Below are positions 1-8,282 of a DNA stretch of 64,000 nt, in pieces. Under the pieces are notes generated by a model. That model was given only the letters and a program-made list of their open reading frames with translations, searched no databases and had not been told where the DNA came from. How positions within the stretch are numbered: the first letter of the stretch is position 1; every line of letters starts with the position of its first letter. The position numbers were made by a program, and so were the translations under genes. Source of the DNA: Microbacterium hydrocarbonoxydans (lineage in GTDB: Bacteria; Actinomycetota; Actinomycetes; Actinomycetales; Microbacteriaceae); contig NZ_JAMBOY010000001.1 of assembly GCF_023715885.1 (NCBI RefSeq), positions 496,001 to 560,000 of the forward strand. The letters run 5' to 3'.

Positions 1-380
1 TGACGGTGTGCGCCGTGCTGTTCTCCGGACTCGCCGGCCCGGGGCTCGTCTCCACGGCGGTCGGTCTCGACGCGAGGTCGTGGGCGTATGCGGTCTTCCT
101 CGGCCTGATGTGCTCTGTCTTCGCGTTCGTGGTGCAGCTGTGGGCGGTGCGGCGCACCTCGGCATCGCGAGCCAGCATCCTGATGGGGACGGAGCCGGTC
201 TGGGCGCTGCTCATCGGTGTCCTCATCGCCGGGGAGACGATCACACCCCTGGGGGTGTGCGGTGCGACTCTCATCATCGCGGCCAGCTATGCCGGACAGG
301 CGATCGAGAGACGTCACCGGATGCTGCTCGTGGTGGCGCAGGACGCGAGATCGATAGTGTGTGCGCGGGAGGAAGTATGA
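1..380 (+). CDS. EamA/DMT-family transporter, C-terminal part (cut by left edge)
   Basis: The reading frame is open to the left edge, so the N-terminal part lies outside the window; the GTG at position 6 is not the true start. The visible part has about three to four hydrophobic segments, and the stretch SRASILMGTEPVWALLIG is typical of the second EamA repeat of drug/metabolite exporters, where the TEPV turn sits between two helices. It would act in the cytoplasmic membrane; the substrate cannot be read. Its stop overlaps the next start by 4 bp (ATGA), so the two genes are probably co-translated. The tail after the last helix is basic and then variable. Confidence 0.75.
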   Translation, partial: TVCAVLFSGLAGPGLVSTAVGLDARSWAYAVFLGLMCSVFAFVVQLWAVRRTSASRASILMGTEPVWALLIGVLIAGETITPLGVCGATLIIAASYAGQAIERRHRMLLVVAQDARSIVCAREEV

Positions 381-1081
381 AGACCTGGTGGCCGTACGTC
401 CGGTTGGCATCCGCAGCGCTCGGCCTCGCCGCCGTCATCGCTCAGCTCTCACTCACCGTCGCGCTCGCGGCCGACGATCCGACCCCGTGGGGCAGCCACC
501 TCCCCACCGTGTGGTGGAACTTCTTCAGCTTCTTCACGATCGACTCGAACATCATCGCCGCCGTCGCGTTCGTCATCGCGGGGATCTGGGCCATCCGGCA
601 TCGGCGCGACGACGACCGGGAGCCCACCTGGCTCGCGATCCTGCTGGTCTGCGCTAGCACCTACATGATCGTCACCGGGATCGTCTACAACACGCTCCTC
701 CGCGGCATCGAGCTGCCACAGGGGATCACGGTTCCCTGGTCGAACGAGGTGCTGCACGTCGTCTTCCCGCTGATCCTGCTGCTCGACGTGCTCTTCGCCC
801 CGCGGCGCCGTGCGCTGCCGTGGAGCACCGTCTTCGTCTCGGCGATCTTCCCGCTCGTCTGGGCTGCGTACACGATGATCCGCGCGAACCTCGTGGTCGC
901 CCCGGCCACCGGTCAGGAGTGGTGGTACCCGTATCCGTTCCTCAACCCGCACGTCGTCCCCGGCGGGTATCTCGGCGTCTCCGCGTACATCGTCGGCATC
1001 GCGATCGCCATCATCAGCGTCGCCTGCTTCGTGGTGTGGGTGGGGCGCCGCCGCGCGGCATCCGTCTCCGCTGTCGTCTGA
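377..1081 (+). CDS. Pr6Pr-family integral membrane protein
   Basis: A protein of 234 residues with about six membrane segments. The signature of the Pr6Pr (FAR-17a/AIG1-like) family is visible: an early FFTIDSNI-type motif in the second helix, LHVVFPLILLLD in the fourth, and WWYPYPFLN followed by a glycine-rich helix near the C-terminus. The biochemical role of bacterial members is not established. The ATG at 377 is chosen because it overlaps the upstream transporter stop (ATGA) and gives the expected family length; a longer frame upstream would run through the transporter. A second, clearly diverged member of the same family lies at 60526-61284. Confidence 0.8.
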   Translation: MKTWWPYVRLASAALGLAAVIAQLSLTVALAADDPTPWGSHLPTVWWNFFSFFTIDSNIIAAVAFVIAGIWAIRHRRDDDREPTWLAILLVCASTYMIVTGIVYNTLLRGIELPQGITVPWSNEVLHVVFPLILLLDVLFAPRRRALPWSTVFVSAIFPLVWAAYTMIRANLVVAPATGQEWWYPYPFLNPHVVPGGYLGVSAYIVGIAIAIISVACFVVWVGRRRAASVSAVV

Positions 1082-1107
1082 GATCGGTATCATTTGCATC
1101 AAGGTGG

Positions 1108-1131
1108 ACTTATGTACATAAGTGGTACTTT
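1108..1131 (+). promoter_or_regulatory. Operator and -10 box of the Phd/RelE operon
   Basis: Bases 1108-1123 form a perfect 16-bp palindrome, ACTTATGTACATAAGT. It ends 2 bp before TACTTT (1126-1131), a -10 box that lies exactly 6 nt upstream of the antitoxin ATG at 1138. The palindrome therefore sits between -35 and -10, where a bound repressor would block RNA polymerase. Antitoxins of this type normally repress their own operon, so this is the likely antitoxin site. Confidence 0.7.
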
Positions 1132-1137
1132 GTAACC

Positions 1138-1398
1138 ATGAACACGATCAGCCGGAGCGTCCCGTCCAAGGACCTCCGCGACAGTCTGGCCGACGTCCTC
1201 GGCAGCGTCACGTACGGCTCGGAGAGAGTCGGCGTCACACGCCACGGGAAGCTCACCGCGGTGGTCATCAGCGTCGCCGATCTGGAATTGCTCGAGGAAC
1301 TCGAAGCGGCGCGCGATGCCGCCGAGTTCGCCGCGGCGCGCGAGGCCGATGACGGCGGCCGGGTGTCGCTCGATGAGTTGCGTGCCGACGTCGCGTGA
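1138..1398 (+). CDS. Phd/YefM-type antitoxin
   Basis: An 86-residue protein with the N-terminal layout of Phd/YefM antitoxins: SRSVPSKDLRDSLADVL (helix that contacts DNA), then VTRHGKLTAVVISVADLELL, the dimerising strand region. The acidic, helical C-terminus (residues 58-86) is the part that normally wraps around and blocks the toxin. The start is fixed by the TACTTT box 6 nt upstream, which implies a leaderless mRNA. The stop overlaps the toxin start by 4 bp (GTGA), the usual arrangement of type II modules. It is expected to bind the palindrome at 1108-1123 and to neutralise the protein encoded at 1395-1658. Confidence 0.85.
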   Translation: MNTISRSVPSKDLRDSLADVLGSVTYGSERVGVTRHGKLTAVVISVADLELLEELEAARDAAEFAAAREADDGGRVSLDELRADVA

Positions 1399-1658
1399 GC
1401 GGATACCGCGTCGAGTTCACGACCGCAGCAGCGAAGGAGATCCGCCAGCTGGATCCGCCGGTCCGTCGACGCGTCCTCGCCGGGATCTCCGAGTTTGAGC
1501 GCGACCCACGCCCGCCCGGTGTGCGCAAGCTCGCCGACTTCGACAATGCGTGGAGGGTTCGTGTCGGTGACTACCGGGTGCTGTACGAAGTGGTCGACGA
1601 CGAGGTTCTCGTGACCGTGGTGCGCGTCGCGCATCGCCGATACGTCTACGACCTCTGA
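1395..1658 (+). CDS. relE: RelE/ParE-family toxin
   Basis: An 87-residue basic protein of the RelE/ParE fold: YRVEFTTAAAKEIRQLD at the N-terminus, a central helix pair, and the strand-rich end WRVRVGDYRVLYEVVDDEVLVTVVRVAHRRYVYDL split over the last 37 residues. The RVGDYRVLYEV and HRRYVY motifs are those of RelE-type ribosome-dependent mRNA interferases; the C-terminal arginines and tyrosine match the usual active-site region. It starts with GTG at 1395 inside the antitoxin stop codon. The partner is the Phd/YefM-like antitoxin just upstream. Confidence 0.85.
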   Translation: MSGYRVEFTTAAAKEIRQLDPPVRRRVLAGISEFERDPRPPGVRKLADFDNAWRVRVGDYRVLYEVVDDEVLVTVVRVAHRRYVYDL

Positions 1659-1716
1659 CAGCTCGTCGCGAAGGATCCGTCCGAGCGTCCTCGTCATCCG
1701 CCTGACGGCACGACCG

Positions 1717-1734
1717 ATGGGGAGAAGTCCCCAT
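1717..1734 (+). terminator. Hairpin downstream of the RelE operon
   Basis: ATGGGGA and TCCCCAT form a perfect 7-bp stem around a 4-nt GAAG loop, about 60 nt after the toxin stop and before the MoxR operon. There is no clear T run after it, so termination would be of the weak kind common in high-GC actinobacteria. Confidence 0.4.
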
Positions 1735-1818
1735 TCGAGGGCCGGAAGGGCACGAACGGATGCGGTTACGCTGGTCGCGGGGGAACGTCGACGCGTCCCC
1801 GAGGGAACGAGGAGACCT

Positions 1819-2985
1819 GTGAACGAGCCCTACGCACCTGGCAGCCCCGCGGGTTCCACCCCGCCGCCCCCGCCCGCGCCGTCGGCATCGTCCGCGCCAC
1901 CGGCCCCACCCGCGCCGCCCGCGGCTCCTGCCACGCGTGCAGAAGCCGCCGCGAGTCAGCCCGCGCCTCCCGCCTCACCCTCGGCGTCGACGCGGTCCGA
2001 GGCGCCGACCGAGGCCGAGCTGCGCCGCGCGGGCGCCGTGCTGAAGACGGTGTCGGACGCGTACTCGGCGAAGATGGTCGGCCAGGAGCGCCTGCGGACG
2101 AGTCTGCTCATCTCGCTCATCGCCGGCGGGCACATCCTGCTCGAGAGCGTGCCGGGTCTCGCCAAGACCACCGCCGCGAGCACGCTCGCCGACACCGTGA
2201 AGGCGCAGTTCAAGCGCATCCAGTGCACGCCCGACCTGCTGCCCAGCGACATCACCGGCAACCAGATCTACGACGCCGCGACCGGCTCCTTCCGCACCGT
2301 GCTCGGCCCGGTGCACGCGAACTTCGTGCTGCTCGACGAGATCAACCGCTCGAGCGCGAAGACGCAGAGCGCGATGCTCGAGGCGATGCAGGAGCACCAG
2401 ACCACGATCGGCGGCGAGGTGCATCACCTCCCGCAGCCGTTCCTCGTGATCGCGACGCAGAATCCCATCGAGCAGGAGGGCACCTACGAGCTGCCCGAGG
2501 CGCAGATGGACCGCTTCCTGCTGAAGGAGATCGTCGAGTACCCGAGTCCGGCTGACGAGTTCGAGATCCTCGGACGCATCGACTCCGGCGTGCTCGACCC
2601 CGACCGTCACGTCGAGAGCGCGATCACGCTCGATGACGTGCGGATGCTGCAGGACGTCGCGAGCCGCATCTACGTCGACCCGGCGATCCGCAATTACATC
2701 GTCTCGATCGCGTACGTGACCCGGAACCCCGCGCCGTACATCGGCGAGGAGCGCGCCCGCTTCATCAAGTACGGCGCGAGCCCTCGCGCGAGCATCGCGT
2801 TCCTGCAGGCGTCTCGTGCATTGGCGCTGCTCAACGGTCGCGGTCACGTGCTGCCGGAGGACATCCGGTCGCTGCGCCACCTCGTGCTGCGCCACCGCGT
2901 GCTGCTGACGTTCGAGGCCGACGCCGAGGGCATCCGCAGCGAGGAGATCATCGACCAGATCTTCGGCGCCGTCCCGACTCCCTGA
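1819..2985 (+). CDS. moxR: MoxR-family AAA+ ATPase
   Basis: A 388-residue ATPase. The first 60 residues are a proline/alanine/serine-rich tail not found in the core family. The AAA+ core follows: Walker A at about 109-117 (ESVPGLAKT), Walker B LLDEIN at about 171-176 with D173 and E174, the sensor-1 stretch VIATQNPIEQEGTYELPEAQ, and the MoxR lid domain. MoxR proteins act as chaperone-like ATPases that help partner proteins carrying von Willebrand domains, two of which are encoded downstream. The GTG start at 1819 is preceded by GAGGAGA; an in-frame start further upstream at 1717 has no such site. It is the first gene of a seven-gene operon ending at 8266. Confidence 0.92.
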   Translation: MNEPYAPGSPAGSTPPPPPAPSASSAPPAPPAPPAAPATRAEAAASQPAPPASPSASTRSEAPTEAELRRAGAVLKTVSDAYSAKMVGQERLRTSLLISLIAGGHILLESVPGLAKTTAASTLADTVKAQFKRIQCTPDLLPSDITGNQIYDAATGSFRTVLGPVHANFVLLDEINRSSAKTQSAMLEAMQEHQTTIGGEVHHLPQPFLVIATQNPIEQEGTYELPEAQMDRFLLKEIVEYPSPADEFEILGRIDSGVLDPDRHVESAITLDDVRMLQDVASRIYVDPAIRNYIVSIAYVTRNPAPYIGEERARFIKYGASPRASIAFLQASRALALLNGRGHVLPEDIRSLRHLVLRHRVLLTFEADAEGIRSEEIIDQIFGAVPTP

Positions 2986-2992
2986 CGCGCCC

Positions 2993-3880
2993 ATGCCCAG
3001 CCTGATCACCCAGGTGAAGAGCAAGCTCTTCATCCACTCGTCGCGCAAGTCGCTGCACGCCCTCGACGGCGCGTACGCGTCGCTGCTGCACGGGCGCAGC
3101 CTCGACTTCGAGGATCTGCGCAAGTACGAGTACGGCGATCAGGTGCGCGACATCGACTGGCGCGCGACCGCCCGTATGGGCACCCCGCTGGTCAAGCGGC
3201 ACCGCGCGCAGCGCATGCACACGGTGATGTTCGTGGTCGACACGGGACGCTCGATGAGTGCTCTCGCCCGCGACGAGCGCTCGAAGAAGGAGCTCGCGAT
3301 CCTCGCCGCCGGGGTGCTGGGGGTGCTCGCCCTGCGACACGGCGACGACTTCACCCTCGTCTACGGCGACTCCGCCGGCGTGCGCCGTCGGGCTGCCGGC
3401 CGCAGCGAGGGAGCTCTCGAACACGCGCTGCGCACGGTCGACCACGCGATCGACGACAGCACGGCCCCGAGCGACCGCGACGCCCTGCTGTCGTATGTGA
3501 CGCGCACCATCTCTCGACGGATGATCGTCGTCGTCATCACCGACGAGGCGCCGATCACCCCCGAGACGGAGCGGGTGCTGCGCCGACTGCGCGTGCAGCA
3601 CGACGTGCTGTGGCTCACCCTGCGCGACGCCGAGCCCGTGCTCGACCACACCACGGGAACCGTCCGCAGCGACGTCGACAGCATGTGGGAGGTGCCCGAC
3701 TTCGTGCAGGGCGACCTCGACATCGTGCGAGAGCTCACGGCGCAGACCGAGGCGGATGCCGTGCGGCTCGCCGAGGTGCTCAAGCGCATGGAGATCAGCC
3801 ACGGAGTGCTCGCGGGTCAGGACGACGCCGTCTCGCAGCTGCTGCAGCTGCTGAACCGGAGGTCGCATGCCCGGCTCTGA
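2993..3880 (+). CDS. DUF58 domain protein
   Basis: A 295-residue protein without a clear signal peptide or membrane helix. It carries the DUF58 hallmark Y-GD-R-IDWRATAR (YEYGDQVRDIDWRATAR, residues about 43-59), followed by LVKRHRAQR and a vWA-like fold with FVVDTGRSMS (D-x-G-x-S, a MIDAS-like site). DUF58 proteins almost always sit beside a MoxR ATPase and are taken to be its client or adaptor. The start lies 7 bp after the moxR stop and the end overlaps the next gene by 14 bp, so the genes are translated together. Confidence 0.88.
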   Translation: MPSLITQVKSKLFIHSSRKSLHALDGAYASLLHGRSLDFEDLRKYEYGDQVRDIDWRATARMGTPLVKRHRAQRMHTVMFVVDTGRSMSALARDERSKKELAILAAGVLGVLALRHGDDFTLVYGDSAGVRRRAAGRSEGALEHALRTVDHAIDDSTAPSDRDALLSYVTRTISRRMIVVVITDEAPITPETERVLRRLRVQHDVLWLTLRDAEPVLDHTTGTVRSDVDSMWEVPDFVQGDLDIVRELTAQTEADAVRLAEVLKRMEISHGVLAGQDDAVSQLLQLLNRRSHARL

Positions 3881-4358
3881 CGAGCTCTACCCGCCGGCGC
3901 AGTACGGCTGGGGCTGGATGCTGCTCGCGATCGGCATCCTGCTGCTGCTCATCGCCGGCAGCTGGGCGATCATCGCGCTGACGAAGCCACGCCGCGACCT
4001 GACGCTGATCCGCGAGGGTCAGGGAGCGATGCTGCAGACCGTCGACGTGCTGTCCCAGCTCCGGATCGAGTATCTGCAGGCGATCCAGCGCATCGAGGAC
4101 GACTACCGGGCGCGCACGCTCTCGGCGCGCAACGCCAACTTCGAGCTGAGTCGCGTCGTACGCACATTCGTGAACGAGTACAGCGGCATCGAGGCGCCCG
4201 TCCTCGCGCTCGACGATCTCGTCGCTCGCGGCGTGCACCCCGCCCTCATCGACGCGATGGGCCGCCACTACTACCCCAGCATCTTCCGCCCTGGCCCTGC
4301 GATAGATCCGCTGGCCGGAGCCGAGGCCGCCAGAACGGTGGTGCGCACATGGCACTAG
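3867..4358 (+). CDS. Single-pass membrane protein of the MoxR/Bat operon
   Basis: A 163-residue protein with one strong membrane helix near the N-terminus (about residues 16-40, MLLAIGILLLLIAGSWAII) and a largely helical soluble remainder. The sequence was not recognised beyond its position. The place in the operon, between the DUF58 gene and the first von Willebrand gene, is where other MoxR operons carry a small membrane protein that may dock the DUF58 or vWA partner. Overlaps: 14 bp with the DUF58 gene and 10 bp with the following gene. No enzymatic motif is visible. Confidence 0.8.
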   Translation: MPGSDELYPPAQYGWGWMLLAIGILLLLIAGSWAIIALTKPRRDLTLIREGQGAMLQTVDVLSQLRIEYLQAIQRIEDDYRARTLSARNANFELSRVVRTFVNEYSGIEAPVLALDDLVARGVHPALIDAMGRHYYPSIFRPGPAIDPLAGAEAARTVVRTWH

Positions 4359-5335
4359 CGAACTGGTGGGTGCTCCTCGTCGTCGTCGGCGCGGCCGTCA
4401 TCGCGATCGCGATCGGCGTGCTGCTCGGCTTGCGCGGCGGCGCGAAGACCGATGCGCACGAGCGAGCGAGAGTCGCGCGCGCCGAACGCCTGCGCGCCCT
4501 GCCGACGTTCCGCCAGGCGCTGAGCCGCCGCGTGCTGGCGCTCTCCGGCATCCTGCTGCTGGGGGTCATCGCCGTGGTCTCGGCGGGAGTCGTCGCCGCA
4601 CGACCGATGTCGTCGCAGACGATCCAACCCGTGAACACGAGCCGCGACATCATGCTGTGCCTCGACGTCTCCGGATCGATGAGCGAGGTCGACGTCGAGG
4701 TGCTGACCGTGTTCGAGGAGCTTCTCGACAGCTTCGAGGGCGAGCGCATCGGGCTGACGATCTTCAACAGCTCGCCCGTGCAGATCTTCCCCCTCACCGA
4801 CGACTACCCGTTCATCCGCGAGCACCTGCAGAGCATCCGCGAGAGCTTCGACTACCTCGACGAGGTGCCCGAGCACTGGGTCGGCACGCTCAACGGCAAT
4901 GGCGCCTCGCTCATCGGCGACGGACTCGCCGCCTGCGCCATGGCGTTCGACCACCCCGACGACGAACGCTCGCGGTCGATCATCTTCGCCACCGACAACG
5001 AGATCAACGGCGCCTCGATCGTCACTCTGGACGAGGCGTCGGCGTACGCGAAGTCGGTCGGCGTGCGGGTGTTCGCGCTCAACCCGGTCGAGGGGAAGGA
5101 TGCCGACGTCAGCGCCGAGCTCACCCGCGCCGCCGAGGCGACCGGCGGACAGGCCTACGGCCTGCGCGACACCACCACGGTGTCGGACATCGTGGCGCAG
5201 GTGCAGGAGCAGGAGGCCACTGAGCTGAAGGGTCAGGCGCAGGTCGTCTGGACAGACACTCCGAACCTCTGGATCGTCGTGCTGCTCGTCTCGATGCTGT
5301 CGTTCATCGTCGTGCTGTGGAGGGTGAAGCTGTGA
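4349..5335 (+). CDS. BatA-like von Willebrand factor type A membrane protein
   Basis: A 328-residue protein with an N-terminal helix (about 7-28), a second helix (about 62-84), a periplasm-facing vWA domain and a C-terminal helix (about 305-325). The metal-binding MIDAS motif is intact: LCLDVSGSMS with D106, S108 and S110. This is the BatA/BatB organisation known from Bacteroides aerotolerance operons and many MoxR operons, in which vWA proteins bind partner proteins through a bound divalent ion. The start overlaps the upstream gene by 10 bp and the stop overlaps the next start by 4 bp (GTGA). Confidence 0.88.
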   Translation: MALANWWVLLVVVGAAVIAIAIGVLLGLRGGAKTDAHERARVARAERLRALPTFRQALSRRVLALSGILLLGVIAVVSAGVVAARPMSSQTIQPVNTSRDIMLCLDVSGSMSEVDVEVLTVFEELLDSFEGERIGLTIFNSSPVQIFPLTDDYPFIREHLQSIRESFDYLDEVPEHWVGTLNGNGASLIGDGLAACAMAFDHPDDERSRSIIFATDNEINGASIVTLDEASAYAKSVGVRVFALNPVEGKDADVSAELTRAAEATGGQAYGLRDTTTVSDIVAQVQEQEATELKGQAQVVWTDTPNLWIVVLLVSMLSFIVVLWRVKL

Positions 5336-6396
5336 TCCTCCAGCCCGTCCTCAACGTCTTCCTCCTCCTGCTGCTGTTCGCGCCGGTGGCGGCGATCGGG
5401 GTGCTCGCACTCATCAAGGCTCCCGGCCGCGACCGCGGGCTGTGGGTGATGCGGCTCGTCATGCTCGTGGCGCTCTTCACGATGCTGCTGCGCCCCGGCA
5501 TCCCCGGAGGCGCGACGCAGACCCTCGCGACCGACACCGACATCGTTCTCGTCGTCGACACGACCGCGAGCATCGTCGCCGAGGACTGGGCCGACGGCCA
5601 GCCCCGACTCGACGGCGTGCGCGCCGACGTGCAGTCCATCGTCGACGAGTACCCCGGCGCCCGCTTCGCGCTCATCACGTTCGACGCCTCGGCCGACCTG
5701 CGGCTGCCGCTGACCACTGACACGACGGCGCTGATCTCTTCGCTCGACGTGCTGCGCCCCGAGGTCACGAGCCAGTCGCGCGGCAGCTCGATCGGCATCG
5801 CGAACCAGCTGCTCGCCGACACGCTCGCGAACGCCGCCGAGTCGCAACCCGATCGGTCGCGCATGGTCTTCTACTTCGGCGACGGCGAGCAGACCGCGAG
5901 CTCGACGCCCGAGCCCTTCGACGGCAGCGAGCAGTACACCGATGCGGGGGCCGTGCTCGGCTACGGCACCGCCGAGGGCGGGCCGATGCGGCTCACCACC
6001 GGCGGCGTCGACGGAGCGAGCGGCGAGTACATCCAGTACGAGGGCGCGAACGCGGTGTCGACGATCGACGAGCGGAACCTGGAGACGATCGCGGGTCAGC
6101 TGGGCGTCGAGTATCAGCACCGTGCGGCGGATGCCGAGATCGCCCTGCCCGAGGCGCCCTCGACCACGACGAACTACGCCGAGTCGGGTCAGGTGGGCAA
6201 CGTGATCGAGCTGTACTGGATCGCCGCGTTGGTGATCGCCGCGCTCCTGGCCGTCGAGCTCGCGAGGGCGAGCATGCTCGTCGCGCGGCTCCGCCACCTG
6301 CGTGCACCGCGGCCGGAGTCGTCGAGCGAGCGCGGCCCCCGCGGGTCGTCGAGCGAGCGAGCCGAGAAGAAACGCACCGACGGAGGTGACGCATGA
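5332..6396 (+). CDS. BatB-like von Willebrand factor type A membrane protein
   Basis: A 354-residue protein: two N-terminal helices (about 5-28 and 37-54), a vWA domain, and one helix near 285-310 followed by a charged tail. The MIDAS motif is a variant, VVDTTAS (D76, T78, S80), so metal binding may differ from the upstream paralogue. The GTG at 5332 is preferred over a GTG at 5317 because GGAGGGTGA (5319-5327) gives a well-placed ribosome site and the overlap with the previous stop is the usual 4 bp. The next gene again overlaps by 4 bp. Confidence 0.85.
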   Translation: MILQPVLNVFLLLLLFAPVAAIGVLALIKAPGRDRGLWVMRLVMLVALFTMLLRPGIPGGATQTLATDTDIVLVVDTTASIVAEDWADGQPRLDGVRADVQSIVDEYPGARFALITFDASADLRLPLTTDTTALISSLDVLRPEVTSQSRGSSIGIANQLLADTLANAAESQPDRSRMVFYFGDGEQTASSTPEPFDGSEQYTDAGAVLGYGTAEGGPMRLTTGGVDGASGEYIQYEGANAVSTIDERNLETIAGQLGVEYQHRAADAEIALPEAPSTTTNYAESGQVGNVIELYWIAALVIAALLAVELARASMLVARLRHLRAPRPESSSERGPRGSSSERAEKKRTDGGDA

Positions 6397-7157
6397 CCAC
6401 GCTCACCGCACCCGACGACGTTCGGGCAGACGCGGCATCCGCTCTCCTCGCGGCGAACCGCCGCCGCCGCCGCATCCGTCGCTGGCTCGCGATCGGCATG
6501 CTGCCGCTCGCACTCGCAGCCCTTCTGTTCGTGGGGAAACTGCTGAGCATGTACGCGTTCGCGCACCAATCCATCAGCGCCTACGTGGCCGACGACTACG
6601 CCGGTTCGGAGGCGTCGGCGCGTGGCCAGGAGTTCCTGAACTGGTTCGAGCCGTACAAGGCGCCGTTCAACGTGGGCACGGCTCTTGCCGGCGCCGAGCA
6701 GCTGCCGGAGGCGCGCGCGAAGCTCGAGGAGGCGCTCGATCTCGCAACAGGACTCGAGGTGTGCGGCGTGCGCATCAACCTGGCGATCGTGATCGAGCGG
6801 ATGGGCGATGCCGCCCGTGCCGACGGCGACGGGGCGGGTGCCGCCCAGCTCTACGCCGAGGCGCTCACGGTCACCACCGAGATGCCCGAGGACTGCAACA
6901 GCGAGGAGGCGCAGCAGCAGTCGTCGGATCCGAGCCGCGACATGCAGCAGAGCAAGGACGACCTCGAGGACCGCCTGAAGCAGAAGCAACAGCAGCAGGA
7001 ACAGCCGCAGGAACAGGAGCAACAGCAGCAGGAGGAGCCTCAGCCCTCCGACGACAAGCTCGAGGAGCTCAAGGACAAGCTCGAGCAGGGTACGCAGGAA
7101 CGCGACCAGCAGCAGGGCGACGACGGCGGCGGCTCGGGGACGGACAAGCCATGGTGA
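6393..7157 (+). CDS. BatC-like membrane-anchored protein with TPR-like region and Gln-rich tail
   Basis: A 254-residue protein with one membrane helix (about 29-48), then a helical region that looks like one or two tetratricopeptide-type repeats (FNVGTALAGAEQLPEARAKL; the pattern of filling up a repeat with Ala, Leu and Gly is typical). From about residue 170 it becomes a low-complexity tail of Gln, Glu and Asp. In Bat operons the gene after the two vWA genes often encodes such a TPR protein. It probably acts at the membrane as a scaffold for the vWA proteins. ATGA overlap at both ends of its reading frame is consistent with tight coupling. Confidence 0.75.
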   Translation: MTTLTAPDDVRADAASALLAANRRRRRIRRWLAIGMLPLALAALLFVGKLLSMYAFAHQSISAYVADDYAGSEASARGQEFLNWFEPYKAPFNVGTALAGAEQLPEARAKLEEALDLATGLEVCGVRINLAIVIERMGDAARADGDGAGAAQLYAEALTVTTEMPEDCNSEEAQQQSSDPSRDMQQSKDDLEDRLKQKQQQQEQPQEQEQQQQEEPQPSDDKLEELKDKLEQGTQERDQQQGDDGGGSGTDKPW

Positions 7158-8266
7158 TGGACCACGAGAAGCAGCGCGCGCGCTACATCGCCGGCACGGA
7201 GGGCGCGCCACCGCTCCCCCCGCCCGGCGGATACCGTAACGCGCGGCGGCCCTCGTCACCGGTCGTGCAGCAGCGGGCGGTCACCGGCGCGATCGGCACC
7301 GCGACCGCCGAGCCCGAGGCCAAGAAGCCCGCGAACGCTCTCGGCTGGATCGCGCTGATCGCCGGCATCCTGTTCTCCGTGATCCTGCTCGTCACCCTCG
7401 CGGCAGGGGGCACCGATGTGCTCTACGGCATCACGATGCTCGCCTTGCAGCTCGTCGTCGTGGCGATCATCGTCGGTGCGCTGTTCACCCGCCGGGGCCG
7501 CACGCTCGGCGCGATCGCCCTCGCCGTCACCGTCGTGGTCAACGTCGCGACCGTCGGAGGTCTCGGAGCGCTGCAGACGTCGGCGGCCGGCGCCTACGAC
7601 GGCATGAAATCCGATGAGCAGAAGCACGAGGAGGCGTACCCGGGCATCAAGGGCACCGACTCGCAGGACGTGCTGGCGCAGCAGTCGCTCGAACAGGTGC
7701 AGGCCGAGGCGGAGAGCCTGTTCGCCGATATCCGGTCGCGACTCACGGCCGAGTACGGGTTCGAGTGGGTGCAGGTCGGCGACGAGGACTTCCGCCCCGA
7801 GCGCAACGGCTACGGCGGGGAGTCGATGCTCGTGGAGTACACCTCCGCCAGCTGGGCGACGACGCAGCCCGTGCAGGATTACGCGCTCAAGCTCGACGTG
7901 ATGTCGACGATCGACGACGTCATCGCCGAGCACGGCCTGTCGTACCTGTACTCGTTCAACGATGCATCGTCGGGGCTCGACCCGTCGACGGTCGCGAAGC
8001 TCTACGGCAGCGACGACCCGCGGGAGCAGCACACGTGGGAGTACTACGCCGAGAACTATCCCGACCCGATGCGGTTCTACGCGAATATCTACGACCTCTC
8101 CAACGACCCGACCGGCGACTTCCGCACGGCCAGGGAGGCGCAGAACGCGCGCACGGGTGAGCCGCTCGAGGGGCTGCAGCTCACCGTGCTCGCGAGCGCG
8201 GTGCTCAGCGACGCCGACCGTGCCGAGTTCGAGAAGAAGCTGCAGGAGTACCCCGGCTTCGAGTGA
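7151..8266 (+). CDS. Membrane protein of unknown function, last gene of the MoxR/Bat operon
   Basis: A 371-residue protein. The first 55 residues are polar and proline-rich, then three membrane helices follow (about 59-80, 87-108, 113-134), then a long soluble domain of about 230 residues facing outward or inward. Not recognised. The start is one of ATG 7151, GTG 7154 or ATG 7157, all at the upstream stop codon. The soluble domain has many acidic residues and aromatic pairs (for example HTWEYYAENYPDPMRFYANI), suggesting a folded binding domain. It ends 17 bp from a convergent regulator gene. Confidence 0.7.
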   Translation: MVMDHEKQRARYIAGTEGAPPLPPPGGYRNARRPSSPVVQQRAVTGAIGTATAEPEAKKPANALGWIALIAGILFSVILLVTLAAGGTDVLYGITMLALQLVVVAIIVGALFTRRGRTLGAIALAVTVVVNVATVGGLGALQTSAAGAYDGMKSDEQKHEEAYPGIKGTDSQDVLAQQSLEQVQAEAESLFADIRSRLTAEYGFEWVQVGDEDFRPERNGYGGESMLVEYTSASWATTQPVQDYALKLDVMSTIDDVIAEHGLSYLYSFNDASSGLDPSTVAKLYGSDDPREQHTWEYYAENYPDPMRFYANIYDLSNDPTGDFRTAREAQNARTGEPLEGLQLTVLASAVLSDADRAEFEKKLQEYPGFE

Positions 8267-8282
8267 GCCGCCGACGCCTCGA

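Noticed and set aside
5317..5331. GTG at 5317 as the start of the second vWA protein
   Set aside because: It would overlap the upstream gene by 19 bp without a ribosome site; the GTG at 5332 has GGAGGGTGA at good spacing and a GTGA overlap.
6960..7140. Gln-rich coding stretch as a DNA repeat element
   Set aside because: It is a CAG/GAG-rich coding low-complexity tail within one protein, in the same frame, and not found elsewhere in the window.
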